From Tannerella sp. (GTDB lineage: Bacteria; Bacteroidota; Bacteroidia; Bacteroidales; Tannerellaceae), in contig JAISNP010000113.1 in NCBI GenBank assembly GCA_031276175.1, forward strand, positions 1 through 35,679: a DNA stretch of 35,679 bases. The letters run 5' to 3'. The translations under genes were made by a program, and so were the position numbers. This document shows, one piece after another, positions 1 to 7,060 of this stretch. The stretch's first letter is position 1. Every line of letters starts with the position of its first letter. The notes beneath the pieces are model-generated. The model was given only the letters and a program-made list of their open reading frames with translations. It was not told the DNA's origin and ran no database searches.

Positions 1-123
1 GGCACGGTCGTCCTCTTCGGCGAATCGCCCACCTTCCGCGGATACTGGCTGGCGCCCGGACGGATCCTGACCAACGCACTGTTCTACGGCACGGCGAGAA
101 CCGGAGGACGGGAATACGAGTAG
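1..123 (+). CDS. C-terminal end of an M14-like zinc carboxypeptidase (partial)
   Basis: The window opens inside a reading frame that ends with TAG at 121-123 and gives about 40 residues (GTVVLFGESPTFRGYWLAPG, then RILTNALFYG). This pattern, a hydrophobic strand followed by a P-x-FRGYW segment and a L-x-NALFYG helix, resembles the C-terminal end of Bacteroidetes secreted M14-family peptidases, where the wording is usually close to DPNFRGYW...LFLNALFFG. The catalytic and zinc-binding part lies upstream of the window and cannot be seen, so activity is not supported here. A hairpin 60 bp downstream probably ends the transcript. Recognition rests on a short tail, so confidence is moderate. Confidence 0.5.
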   Translation, partial: GTVVLFGESPTFRGYWLAPGRILTNALFYGTARTGGREYE

Positions 124-182
124 CGCACAGGTACAACTTATGATTTCTTAAAGTATAAAGAGACACATAAGAATTACGGCAG

Positions 183-207
183 AATCTTCCCCATACGGGA
201 AGATTTT
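183..207 (+). terminator. Hairpin terminator after the carboxypeptidase-like gene
   Basis: A perfect 9-bp stem, AATCTTCCC (183-191) with GGGAAGATT (197-205), closes a 5-nt loop. It is followed by two T and then an A/T-rich run. It lies between the end of the first gene and the promoter of the next operon. The T tract is short, so termination strength is uncertain. Confidence 0.55.
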
Positions 208-230
208 AAAAAATATTTTCCATCGGAAAT

Positions 231-260
231 TTGTTTTAAAGGAAATAGTTTCTACCTTTG
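231..260 (+). promoter_or_regulatory. Bacteroidetes sigma-A-type promoter of the redox operon
   Basis: TACCTTTG at 253-260 matches the -7 consensus TAnnTTTG exactly. A TTG at 231-233 lies 19 bp upstream in the -33 position. The next start codon is at 311, giving a leader of roughly 40-45 nt. It probably drives the four genes that follow. Confidence 0.7.
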
Positions 261-310
261 CGCAAATTTTCGATGGATTTTATTTCCCGAAGGATAAAAA
301 CAGATACGGT

Positions 311-532
311 ATGAATAAATTAATTGCAGTATTAAAGCACAATCTATTAATGTTAATCGGCGGCGTACTCGGCGCCGCAGGCGGTTACTTGTATTGGCTC
401 AAAATCGGATGCAGTTCCGGCACATGTCCCATCACTTCTTCTCCGGTAGCGAGCGCAGTCTGGGGCGCAGTAATGGGAGGATTAGTGTTAAGCATGTTTC
501 AAAAGGAAAAAGGAAAAGAAGGAAAACAATAA
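311..532 (+). CDS. DUF6132-like small membrane protein
   Basis: This 73-residue protein has two hydrophobic stretches (about residues 12-30 and 46-62) joined by a short segment with the motif GCSSGTCPITSSP, then a charged Lys-rich tail. The motif and size match small Bacteroidetes proteins annotated as DUF6132 (often G-C-x-SGTCPIT). The function is unknown. The two cysteines in the loop could be redox-active or bind metal, which is inference only. It is first in an operon with a thioredoxin-fold lipoprotein (start 16 nt after its stop), a ferredoxin and a MarR regulator, so a redox or sulfur-related role is likely. The ATG at 311 is preceded by an A-rich leader and a good promoter. Confidence 0.7.
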   Translation: MNKLIAVLKHNLLMLIGGVLGAAGGYLYWLKIGCSSGTCPITSSPVASAVWGAVMGGLVLSMFQKEKGKEGKQ

Positions 533-547
533 TAAAAAATACAGGTC

Positions 548-1018
548 ATGAGAAATATTCATGTAACGGCCTTGGCGGGCATTCTGCTGTTTACGGTAAA
601 TGCTTGCGGGCAAACAAATAAAAATTCGGAAACTAATAACAAAACAGAAGAAAAGATGAAAACAGTACATTTAAACAAGTCGGAATTTCTATCGAAAGTA
701 ATGAATTACGAGGAAAACCCGACGGATTGGAAATATCTGGGCGACAAACCGGCCATTGTCGATTTTTACGCCTCGTGGTGCGGCCCGTGCAAAATGATTG
801 CGCCTGTGCTGGAAGAACTGGCGGCGCAATACGAAGGTCAAATCCACATCTATAAAATAGATACGGAGCAGGAAGAAGAACTGGCGGCCGCGTTCGATAT
901 CCGCAGCATTCCCACATTACTGTTCATCCCGATGCGGGGAGACCCTCAAATGACCCGCGGAGCGATGAGCAAAGCGCAACTGGACGAAGTGATTAAAGAC
1001 GTGTTACTCGGACATTGA
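548..1018 (+). CDS. Thioredoxin-fold lipoprotein
   Basis: The 156-residue protein starts with a lipoprotein signal: a short basic N-terminus, a hydrophobic core and a lipobox ending VNAC with the lipidated Cys at residue 20. A linker rich in Asn, Thr and Lys follows. From about residue 36 it is a typical thioredoxin with DFYASWCGPCKMIAP (CGPC at residues 78-81) and the cis-Pro loop IRSIPT. It should be anchored in the cell envelope and reduce or exchange disulfides in the periplasm. An internal ATG at 656 would give a cytosolic thioredoxin of normal length. I prefer the upstream ATG because the signal peptide is well formed and the spacing from the previous gene is operon-like. Its stop codon overlaps the start of the ferredoxin gene. 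Confidence 0.85.
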   Translation: MRNIHVTALAGILLFTVNACGQTNKNSETNNKTEEKMKTVHLNKSEFLSKVMNYEENPTDWKYLGDKPAIVDFYASWCGPCKMIAPVLEELAAQYEGQIHIYKIDTEQEEELAAAFDIRSIPTLLFIPMRGDPQMTRGAMSKAQLDEVIKDVLLGH

Positions 1019-1212
1019 CCGTCATGCCGCTTGTTATAAGCAAGAAGCTCTGCCCGCAGAATCACCCGTGCCCGCTGTTGCGCGTTTGTCCGGCGGGAGC
1101 CATCACGCAAACGGGATATGCGCTGCCGCAAATCGACCCGGAGAAATGTATCGAGTGCGGCAAATGCGTAAAACATTGCGGGATGCGGGCTGTCTATACA
1201 CAAAATACATAG
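1015..1212 (+). CDS. Small 4Fe-4S ferredoxin-like protein with one complete cluster motif
   Basis: The frame can start with TTG at 1015, overlapping the previous stop, or with ATG at 1024, giving 65 or 62 residues. Numbered from the TTG, cysteines fall at 13, 19, 25, 45, 48, 51 and 55. Residues 45-55 (CIECGKCVKHC) with C25 in VCPAG form one full ferredoxin-type 4Fe-4S site. The other half is C-x5-C-x5-CP instead of CxxCxxCxxxCP, so a second cluster would have only C13, C19 and C55 from the chain. The fold is that of a bacterial 2[4Fe-4S] ferredoxin. It probably carries electrons for a neighbour in this operon or for a partner elsewhere. Translational coupling with the thioredoxin gene is likely. 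Confidence 0.75.
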   Translation: MTVMPLVISKKLCPQNHPCPLLRVCPAGAITQTGYALPQIDPEKCIECGKCVKHCGMRAVYTQNT

Positions 1213-1215
1213 GAT

Positions 1216-1632
1216 ATGGAAACATTGTGCCGGATACGGGATATTTACCGCGCGATAGTCGAGTTTGAAAACACATTTCAACGCCGTTACGGACTGGGGC
1301 TGAACGAAGGCATGTTGCTCTGTACTTTGTCAAAAGCCGATGCCTGCACCTCCGGCGAAATCGCCTCCGTTATGGGACTGACCTGTTCCAACACGTCTAA
1401 AGTAATCGCGTCCGCCGAAAAAAAAGAACTGATCGAACGCACGCTGGGGAACTGCGACAAGCGGCAGATGTATTTTAAACTCACCGACAGGGGCAGGGCG
1501 CAACTTGCCGCCATACGCGAGTGCGAACCGGAACTCCCGGAACTGCTGAAAACGATATTATCCGAAAACGGCGGGCAGAGCGATTTGCACCGAACCGACA
1601 CCGTGCAACCGCCCTGCCCGCAGAACGGATAA
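1216..1632 (+). CDS. MarR-family transcriptional regulator
   Basis: This 138-residue protein has the MarR winged helix-turn-helix. Residues about 48-90 read GEIASVMGLTCSNTSKVIAS followed by a wing containing LGNCDKRQMYFKLTDRG, including the conserved D-K-R of the family. An N-terminal helix pair would form the dimer interface. Single cysteines in the recognition region (LTCS) and in the wing (GNCDKR) could make it redox-responsive, which is inference. It starts 3 nt after the ferredoxin stop and is the last gene of the operon, so autoregulation is plausible. It meets the TonB receptor gene tail to tail with only 11 nt between stops. Confidence 0.85.
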   Translation: METLCRIRDIYRAIVEFENTFQRRYGLGLNEGMLLCTLSKADACTSGEIASVMGLTCSNTSKVIASAEKKELIERTLGNCDKRQMYFKLTDRGRAQLAAIRECEPELPELLKTILSENGGQSDLHRTDTVQPPCPQNG

Positions 1633-1643
1633 ATATCCACCTC

Positions 1644-3926
1644 CTACATTCCCGTCTTTATACTCAAAAACAGCATCCGCGGAAACGACGGCCCGTAGAC
1701 GTACGCCGCATCCTTCATCCGGCCTGAGTCAAGATCTTTCTGGTAACTGTCCAACAGGTTCTTTACCCCGCCGCTTATTTCAAACTCCGTCGTCTTACCC
1801 GGATGGAAATGATACGAAAGTTTCATCCCCAAATCGAAGAAAGACGGCGTAAGCTTTTCCGTATCGACCGCCTGGAGCGTATGCCGAACAAGCATTTCGC
1901 CCGTGTAATTGCCGAAAACGGATACCGAACAGTCGTGCGTCAAATTCAATCCGGACGTGAAATAACCGTAACTGTCCGGCGCACGAAACATTCTGCGCTG
2001 TGGCGCCAGCATGTCCGACCACTGCTCCGGCCGCGTATAACGGCTTCGCTGCCACGTGTAGCCCATCTGCATTTCAAAACGTCCCGGGATGCTTAGCTTA
2101 GCTTCCGCGTTCACCCCTCCGACGGTTGCGCCCGATGCGTTGCGGCGTGTATACGCAATGTTGCCCTGCGCGTCTTCGCCGGTCTTTTCGATGGCAAACA
2201 CGTCGTTCAGCGACGTGTAGAAACCTTCTACGAGCAGATTGGTCTGTACTTTCCCGAAATTGCGGTACAAGTCTGCCGACGCGCTCACGCTGTGGGAATA
2301 TTCGGGCTTCAGGCCGGGCGAAAGGTGTATCAGTCCCAACGTACCGCCTACCGCTTCGATATGCAAATCTTCGTTGTAGGCTTGCGGCGCACGGTATCCG
2401 CTCGAATAGCTTGCACGGAAATTTACCTGCGGATTCGGACTGTAACGCCACGTCGAGCGCGGGCTGAGCGCCGGCTTACTCATCATGTTATGTTTATCCA
2501 GACGGACGCCGATCAGTATTCCCGCACGTTCCGCCTTCCATTCGTTCTGGATAAAGCCGCCCGCAACGTGCGTCGTTTGCGATATGCTGCGGTTCAGGCT
2601 CGCGTAGGCGTCGTGCAAATCGTTATAATTGTATTCGATGCCTGCGGTGAGTTCGGCAGGCATGAAAAGCAGGCGGTCGAAACCGCACGTGTATTGCATC
2701 CCCGATACGAAAGTCCTGTCCGTCGTGTTGCCGTAGTTGTTCGAATACCGTTCCGCGCCGAAGTAGCTGTCGCGCCGGATGTCCTGTGCGGAAGTGTAGA
2801 AATTGAAACGGTGGCGGTAATCGGCGCTGAAAATATTAAAGTGCAAGCCCCCGCCGTCGATCAGGTGATTCAGGTATTCGGCGATGTCGGCCTCGTGCGG
2901 CGGGCTGTCGAAACGGTTCCCACCGCGCCGCGCCTCGTGGATATGGTGATATTCGGCCGTCAGGCGAGAAAAAGCGCCGGTACGATAGTAAGCGCGGAAA
3001 CCCGCCGTTTCGGAACCGATCTGCGGAATGTCCGAAAATCCGTCGCCGTTGCGGTCGTAATAATCCCTGTTTTTCACCATCCCGAACAGGTAAACCCCCG
3101 CCTTGTGGTCGTCCGAGACGAAAGAACCGTTAAGCGAAGTATTCACGTCGGTCGCACCGTCGCTCAACACCCCCGTAGTGTTCGTCAAAGCGACCGAGTT
3201 GCGCAGCGGCTCTTTGGTGATGATATTTACCACCCCGCCTATGGCATTCGAGCCGAACAGCGCGGAGCCGCCTCCGCGAATGACTTCTATCCGCTCGATC
3301 ATGGCCACGGGCAACTGCTCCAGCCCGTACACCGCCGCCAGCGAACTGAATATCGGGCGGCTGTCGAGCAATATCTGCGAATACTGACCCTCCAGCCCGT
3401 TGATACGCAACTGCGTCGTGCCGCAATTGCCGCAATTGGTTTCCACACGAAGGCCGGGCTGGAAATTCATCGTCTCGGACACGTTGCTGCACGCTACCGT
3501 TTCAAACATCTTTCCCGACAGCACGTTTACGATAATACCCGCCTCGCGCTTACTCGTCTCGTTGCGGGTTGCCGACACGACCACCTCGTCCAGCGACAAA
3601 TCTGCCTCCTCCAGCACGAAGTTGACCTCCACCGTCCGGTTTGCCTCCACCACCACCTTGCGCTCGTCCGTTTTATAACCCACGTAAGACGCCGCGACGG
3701 TAAACTCGCCCAACGGCAGGTCTTTCAGAAAATAATGACCCGTGGCGTCGGTAGCAATGCCGACGGTTGTCCCTTTCAGCGAAACGGTCACGTAGGGCAG
3801 ATGTTCGCCCGTATGCGCATCCACCACATGCCCGTTAATATTGGCGTCCGTCTTCTGGCAATACGCCGCGGACGCAGAAATGATTGACAGGAATACGATC
3901 CGTATCCCAAGATATATTGATCTCAT
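1644..3926 (-). CDS. TonB-dependent outer-membrane receptor
   Basis: The product is about 760 residues. A signal peptide (MRSIYLGIRIVFLSIISASA) is followed by a carboxypeptidase-regulatory-like domain (INGHVVDAHTGEHLPYVTV...) and a plug domain. The plug includes LRINGLEGQYSQILLDSRPI and the hallmark IERIEVIRGGGSALFGSNAI. A 22-stranded barrel follows. It imports a scarce ligand with energy from TonB. The single-gene architecture without a SusD partner, and the companion His-rich protein upstream, suggest a metal, heme or cobalamin ligand rather than a glycan; this is inference. I chose the ATG at 3926 because it places the signal peptide at the N-terminus; an in-frame upstream start at 3965 lacks that. 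The gene follows the small protein at 4011-4415 on the same strand with 84 nt between. Confidence 0.88.
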   Translation of the reverse strand: MRSIYLGIRIVFLSIISASAAYCQKTDANINGHVVDAHTGEHLPYVTVSLKGTTVGIATDATGHYFLKDLPLGEFTVAASYVGYKTDERKVVVEANRTVEVNFVLEEADLSLDEVVVSATRNETSKREAGIIVNVLSGKMFETVACSNVSETMNFQPGLRVETNCGNCGTTQLRINGLEGQYSQILLDSRPIFSSLAAVYGLEQLPVAMIERIEVIRGGGSALFGSNAIGGVVNIITKEPLRNSVALTNTTGVLSDGATDVNTSLNGSFVSDDHKAGVYLFGMVKNRDYYDRNGDGFSDIPQIGSETAGFRAYYRTGAFSRLTAEYHHIHEARRGGNRFDSPPHEADIAEYLNHLIDGGGLHFNIFSADYRHRFNFYTSAQDIRRDSYFGAERYSNNYGNTTDRTFVSGMQYTCGFDRLLFMPAELTAGIEYNYNDLHDAYASLNRSISQTTHVAGGFIQNEWKAERAGILIGVRLDKHNMMSKPALSPRSTWRYSPNPQVNFRASYSSGYRAPQAYNEDLHIEAVGGTLGLIHLSPGLKPEYSHSVSASADLYRNFGKVQTNLLVEGFYTSLNDVFAIEKTGEDAQGNIAYTRRNASGATVGGVNAEAKLSIPGRFEMQMGYTWQRSRYTRPEQWSDMLAPQRRMFRAPDSYGYFTSGLNLTHDCSVSVFGNYTGEMLVRHTLQAVDTEKLTPSFFDLGMKLSYHFHPGKTTEFEISGGVKNLLDSYQKDLDSGRMKDAAYVYGPSFPRMLFLSIKTGM

Positions 3927-4010
3927 ATAAATTGTATTTAATGAATAATTAATGCCGGACGACACGACATGCCGCCCGACGGTAAAACAAAAAAATAAAC
4001 CGGATTAAAT

Positions 4011-4415
4011 CTACATGCGGATATGCGATTGCACAGCAACGCACAATGCACCGCCTTGTCCTGCCGGCACGGGAGGCGCACGCAGGGCGTAAGAAAGTAT
4101 TCGTGTCGGTTCGACAAAAAATGTGTGCGAAAATCTCAGGATTGCAAATTTGCCGGAAAACACACATGCCGGAGCAGCAAAGACTGCGCTCAGCGCCATG
4201 AAATGCGACAAAAGGGCGATGGAAATAAACTGCGCAGCCGTATGGCTGTGACCCGCACTGTCGGGAACGGTACGGTAAGGATGCGAATGTGTAACCCGCT
4301 CCCCATTCACCACATGCGAATGGGCAAAGCACGTTACGCTTGCCGTATAGCTGCAAAAAAGTGCAAGTAAAAAACCGGCAAGCCGCCGTTTCCCTTTACG
4401 TATCATTTCGTTCAT
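4011..4415 (-). CDS. His-rich small membrane protein upstream of the TonB receptor
   Basis: About 134 residues from the ATG at 4415; a second ATG at 4406 is equally possible. A hydrophobic signal-like segment (LAGFLLALFCSYTASVTCFA) is followed by a cluster of histidines in the pattern HSH...NGERVTHSHPYR...AGHSHT. A second hydrophobic segment (AAQFISIALLSHFMALSAVF) and a basic tail come next. I do not recognise a named family. Small His-rich proteins of this kind do occur beside TonB receptors in Bacteroidetes. The His cluster would sit in the periplasm and could bind zinc, nickel, copper or heme. It is probably co-transcribed with the receptor from the promoter at 4442-4449, so a metal-handling or sensing role is reasonable but unproven. 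Confidence 0.65.
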   Translation of the reverse strand: MNEMIRKGKRRLAGFLLALFCSYTASVTCFAHSHVVNGERVTHSHPYRTVPDSAGHSHTAAQFISIALLSHFMALSAVFAAPACVFSGKFAILRFSHTFFVEPTRILSYALRAPPVPAGQGGALCVAVQSHIRM

Positions 4416-4441
4416 TCGATCCGCATCATTCTTTGACCGCA

Positions 4442-4449
4442 CAAAGATA
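4442..4449 (-). promoter_or_regulatory. -7 element for the His-rich protein / TonB receptor operon
   Basis: On the minus strand these bases read TATCTTTG, an exact TAnnTTTG match, 26 nt before the ATG at 4415. No clear TTG is seen at the usual -33 spacing, so the site may need an activator or be weak. Confidence 0.5.
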
Positions 4450-4724
4450 GATAAAAACAGGAAGTGAAACACACAATATGTATTAGTAGGATATGATACC
4501 TTGATCGGCTGAAAGCCGCAATCTTCATCACAGACGGTCGCCGACCGTTGCCGTTCGGACGAGATGCCGGCTCGTTCGTGCTATCCGTGAGATTCCATCC
4601 ACTTTAAAAAAGCGCTTACATTTACGGCTCGAAATCGTACGAAAAATAACAAGAAAGATGAAAACAGTAAGCATAACGGGAAAAAGTGCCGGAAATCTCT
4701 CCACTGAAATTTTTTTTCGTTTCA

Positions 4725-4804
4725 ACACGGAGGCACGGTGTGCACAAAGAATTAATCCCTGTCCGCTTCGGCGGATATTTTTTTGTGCCCGCTGTGCCTT
4801 CGTA
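4725..4804. repeat. Imperfect inverted repeat around a UUCG hairpin
   Basis: The arm at about 4726-4748 (containing CACGGAGGCACGG and GTGCACAAA) pairs with 4782-4804 (containing TTTGTGCCC and TGTGCCTTCG). The stem is about 22 bp with three G-T wobbles and one mismatch. The interior holds a second, perfect hairpin (4762-4775). It may be a dispersed palindromic element, a small RNA end or a remnant of a larger repeat. Confidence 0.55.
4762..4784 (+). terminator. Intrinsic terminator-like hairpin with UUCG tetraloop
   Basis: TCCGC (4762-4766), loop TTCG, GCGGA (4771-4775), then TA and seven T (4778-4784). The C-UUCG-G loop is an especially stable tetraloop, and the T run gives a textbook Rho-independent terminator shape on the plus strand. 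No gene lies upstream on this strand in the region, so what it ends is unknown. Confidence 0.5.
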
Positions 4805-5068
4805 TTTTAATATAATCTGTGTTTTAACAAAAAAAGCCTCCGGCGTACCGGGTGCAACCTTGTGAATCTTCCGCCTTAACCGTTACACACTATTTATTTC
4901 CTGTCCCTGAATACAAACAAACGACGTTCCCGCACATGAAGCCGTGAATACTCTGCGTACTTGTAAGTTAAGGCTTTATGCCTTGCTACGCGGGGTGTTG
5001 CGCCATCCCTGTTTGCGGCGCATTATCGGACTGAAATGTATTTATTATATTAAAAATAGGGGTTTATA

Positions 5069-5098
5069 TTGTTATAAAAAAAATAATGACTACTTTTG
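5069..5098 (+). promoter_or_regulatory. Promoter of the AraC-family gene
   Basis: TTG at 5069-5071 and TACTTTTG at 5091-5098 (exact TAnnTTTG), separated by 19 bp. The start codon follows 25 nt later at 5124, so the leader is short. Confidence 0.7.
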
Positions 5099-5123
5099 TC
5101 AGCAAATTTAAAACCATATAATT

Positions 5124-5972
5124 ATGAAATATGTGTACGAAAACGCAAAAATAAAGAGCAGACTGATCCTTTGCGATACGCTCGAAAAAGATGTTGAACT
5201 CTTGCGCGACAGGACGCTCTACAAGTTCATCTGGATTACGGAAGGCGAAGTGGAGCTGCTGATTAACTATGAGCCGTTCACTTTCCATGCCGGAGAAATC
5301 GTTTCTCTCTCCTATCTGCATTGCATGAGGCTGGGAAAAGTCAACGGCAGCTATCGCGCCATGCTGTTCAACAACCGCTTCTATCACATTATCGACCATG
5401 ACAGCGAAGTGCTTTGCAACGGACTGCTCTTTAACGGTTCGCAAAACGTCATCAGCTTCCACGCCAATGAAGAGGACGCAATGAAGCTCAACCGGCTTGT
5501 GGATGTGTTTCTGGAAGAAATGACGTTCCACGATTCCATGCAGGACGAAATGCTGCGCATCATCCTCAAGCGAACCATCATCCTCTGTTGCCGGCTGGCA
5601 CGCGGCAAGCACGGCGTGTATTCGCAGCGTTGCGCCCGGTTCGAAATCATGCGCAAGTTCTATTCCCTGGTGGACGAACACTTCCGCGAAAAAAAGCAGG
5701 TGCAGGAATATGCCGACATGCTCAACAAATCGCCCAAGACGCTGGCCAACATCCTCTCCTACTATCACCGGCCGCCGGCCATCAAGGTGATTCACAACCG
5801 TATCATTGCCGAAGCCGAAAGGTTGCTGTACTATACTTCAAAGTCGTCAAAAGAGATTTCGCTCATGCTCGGCTTTGATGAGCACGCCCTTTTCAGCCGG
5901 TTTTTCAAGAACATGACGGGAATGAATACTTCCGAGTTCCGCAAGCAGTCCAGAAGCCTGATGCGTGCATAA
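5124..5972 (+). CDS. AraC-family transcriptional regulator
   Basis: The 282-residue protein has a cupin-like N-terminal half (about residues 1-140, with LINYEPFTFHAGEIVSLSYL typical of the ligand-sensing beta barrel). The AraC/XylS double helix-turn-helix lies at the C-terminus (about residues 180-275). The first HTH is VQEYADMLNKSPKTLANILS and the second includes SSKEISLMLGFDEHALFSRFFKNMTGMNTSEFRK, which carries the conserved family end motif. It probably binds DNA in response to a small ligand or envelope signal. The target is not evident: both neighbours are separated from it by long gene-free or decayed stretches. The ATG follows a clean promoter. Confidence 0.9.
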   Translation: MKYVYENAKIKSRLILCDTLEKDVELLRDRTLYKFIWITEGEVELLINYEPFTFHAGEIVSLSYLHCMRLGKVNGSYRAMLFNNRFYHIIDHDSEVLCNGLLFNGSQNVISFHANEEDAMKLNRLVDVFLEEMTFHDSMQDEMLRIILKRTIILCCRLARGKHGVYSQRCARFEIMRKFYSLVDEHFREKKQVQEYADMLNKSPKTLANILSYYHRPPAIKVIHNRIIAEAERLLYYTSKSSKEISLMLGFDEHALFSRFFKNMTGMNTSEFRKQSRSLMRA

Positions 5973-5996
5973 GCGGTCGCAACGCATACGGCTTGC

Positions 5997-6425
5997 TTAC
6001 ATGCGCAAAGACACGCGGGGTTGCGTCGGGTAGTCGTTTCTTTTGCAGAATCTCATCAGAAAATCGCGGTTGTCGAGAATCGCGGATACCGGCATCTCCG
6101 ATTCGCCTACCGGAGCAAACCTTATCAGCCGGTTGTCCGTCACGTAGTCGACAAATTATTTGGAATACCCGCTTCCGGCCACAAGCGCTTCGAGCGAAAA
6201 CTCCGCGTCCGGGTCGAAGCAGGCGTTGCCGGGGGATGCGACGGCTGGGTGACGTCGGAATAAAATTCCAACCCGCCCTTGGGATTAAAAAAGATTGTCA
6301 GGGGCATAGCGCCTTCTTTTATTAAATTTTCCGCGCCGGACAGCAGTTCTTCTTTTCTTTTTTTTTAAATTCTCCGACATTTCGCATATGAATGTCCGGG
6401 AAGCGGGCGTAGAAATCGCGGCCGG
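5997..6425 (-). pseudogene. Degenerate gene of unrecognised family
   Basis: No intact frame spans this stretch, but minus-strand translation gives protein-like sequence that jumps frame twice at homopolymers. From about 6420 it reads GRDFYARFPDIHMRNVGEF. After the nine-A run (plus 6358-6366) it continues one base out of frame as EELLSGAENLIKEGAMPLT and on through NPKGGLEFYSDVTQP. At the five-C run (plus 6231-6235) it shifts again to GNACFDPDAEFSLEALVAGS. A TAA at 6156-6158 interrupts it before FVDYVTDNRLIRFAPVGE and DNRDFLMRFCKRNDYP, ending at 5997-5999. I do not recognise the family. It could be a real pseudogene or an intact gene broken by homopolymer sequencing errors. Confidence 0.42.
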
Positions 6426-6489
6426 TTCTTCATTCGCCCGCTGTGCCGGAAGGGCGGAATGGTGTTTAATGTGTAGAATAATATAAGTA

Positions 6490-7008
6490 TCAGTGTAACC
6501 CTGCGCCGGCCTGCTTGCGGCCGCCCGGTTCAATCACTTCGAGGTCTTTGATTACGGCGCCGTCAATTGTGAACCGGACGAGGGTACGCACCTGATGGAT
6601 GCCGCTTATCCCTGCGGCGCCCGGATTGATGTGCAGGCAGTTCAGGCGCTTGTCGAACATGATTTTCAGGATGTGCGAGTGTCCTGAGATGAAAAGATTC
6701 GGCTTCGTTTCTATCAGTTTCGCGCGAACCGACGGCTCATACCGTCCGGGATAGCCGCCGATATGCGTCATCATTACCCGGCACGCTTCTATTGTGAAAT
6801 GCGCGATTTGAGGATACATCATCCGCAGATTCTGCCCGTCGATATTGCCGTATACAGCCCTCAGCGGCCTGATGTGCGCAAGTTTTTCGCCAACCGCTTC
6901 CGAGCCGATGTCGCCCGCGTGCCATATCTCGTCGCACGAATCGAAAAAGGCGACATATTTTTCGTCCCACCACGCATGTGTATCCGAAAGAAGACCTATT
7001 CTTTTCAT
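6490..7008 (-). CDS. YfcE-type metallophosphoesterase
   Basis: From the ATG at 7008 the product is about 172 residues, the usual length of the MJ0936/YfcE family. The calcineurin-like metal ligands are all visible in order: LLSDTHAW (D, H), WHAGDIG (D), YGNID (N), MTHIGGYPG (H) and SGHSH (H-x-H). These bind two divalent metals and hydrolyse phosphodiesters. The natural substrate of this family is uncertain. An in-frame upstream start at 7119 is rejected because it would run into the ppk1 gene and its promoter, and because an AAAGAAAGG ribosome-binding site lies just before 7008. The gene is divergent from ppk1. Confidence 0.88.
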   Translation of the reverse strand: MKRIGLLSDTHAWWDEKYVAFFDSCDEIWHAGDIGSEAVGEKLAHIRPLRAVYGNIDGQNLRMMYPQIAHFTIEACRVMMTHIGGYPGRYEPSVRAKLIETKPNLFISGHSHILKIMFDKRLNCLHINPGAAGISGIHQVRTLVRFTIDGAVIKDLEVIEPGGRKQAGAGLH

Positions 7009-7025
7009 GCCTTTCTTTGTTTTTG

Positions 7026-7033
7026 CAAATGTA
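7026..7033 (-). promoter_or_regulatory. -7 element for the YfcE-type gene
   Basis: The minus strand reads TACATTTG (exact TAnnTTTG), 17 nt before the ATG at 7008. It lies only 2 bp from the opposite-strand element of ppk1, so the two promoters should compete for polymerase. Confidence 0.55.
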
Positions 7034-7035
7034 GT

Positions 7036-7043
7036 TATCTTTG
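7036..7043 (+). promoter_or_regulatory. -7 element for ppk1
   Basis: TATCTTTG (exact TAnnTTTG) on the plus strand, 17 nt before the ppk1 ATG at 7061. The nearest TTG (7017-7019) is 16 bp upstream, closer than usual. The implied leader is only about 10 nt. Confidence 0.55.
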
Positions 7044-7060
7044 CGCAAGTTTGAAGAGAC

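Larger units (their letters stand above)
4416..5123. other. Gene-free divergent region with structured repeat
   Basis: About 700 bp between the minus-strand His-rich gene and the plus-strand AraC gene hold no convincing coding frame. They contain the minus-strand -7 element at 4442-4449, a small CGGCT-GAA-AGCCG hairpin near 4505-4518, the long imperfect inverted repeat at 4725-4804 with a terminator-like core, and the AraC promoter at 5069-5098. The wording of the repeat arms (ACACGGAGGCAC...) resembles dispersed intergenic repeat sequence rather than gene sequence. Confidence 0.5.

Noticed and set aside
2292..3887. A 531-residue frame antisense to the TonB receptor
   Set aside because: It is a GC-driven shadow of the receptor with no family features.
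3926..3965. Upstream start for the TonB receptor at 3965
   Set aside because: It would put 13 polar residues before a well-formed signal peptide that begins at 3926.
4528..4728. A short minus-strand frame with one hydrophobic segment
   Set aside because: It has a GTG start inside the inverted repeat, no ribosome-binding site and no known family.
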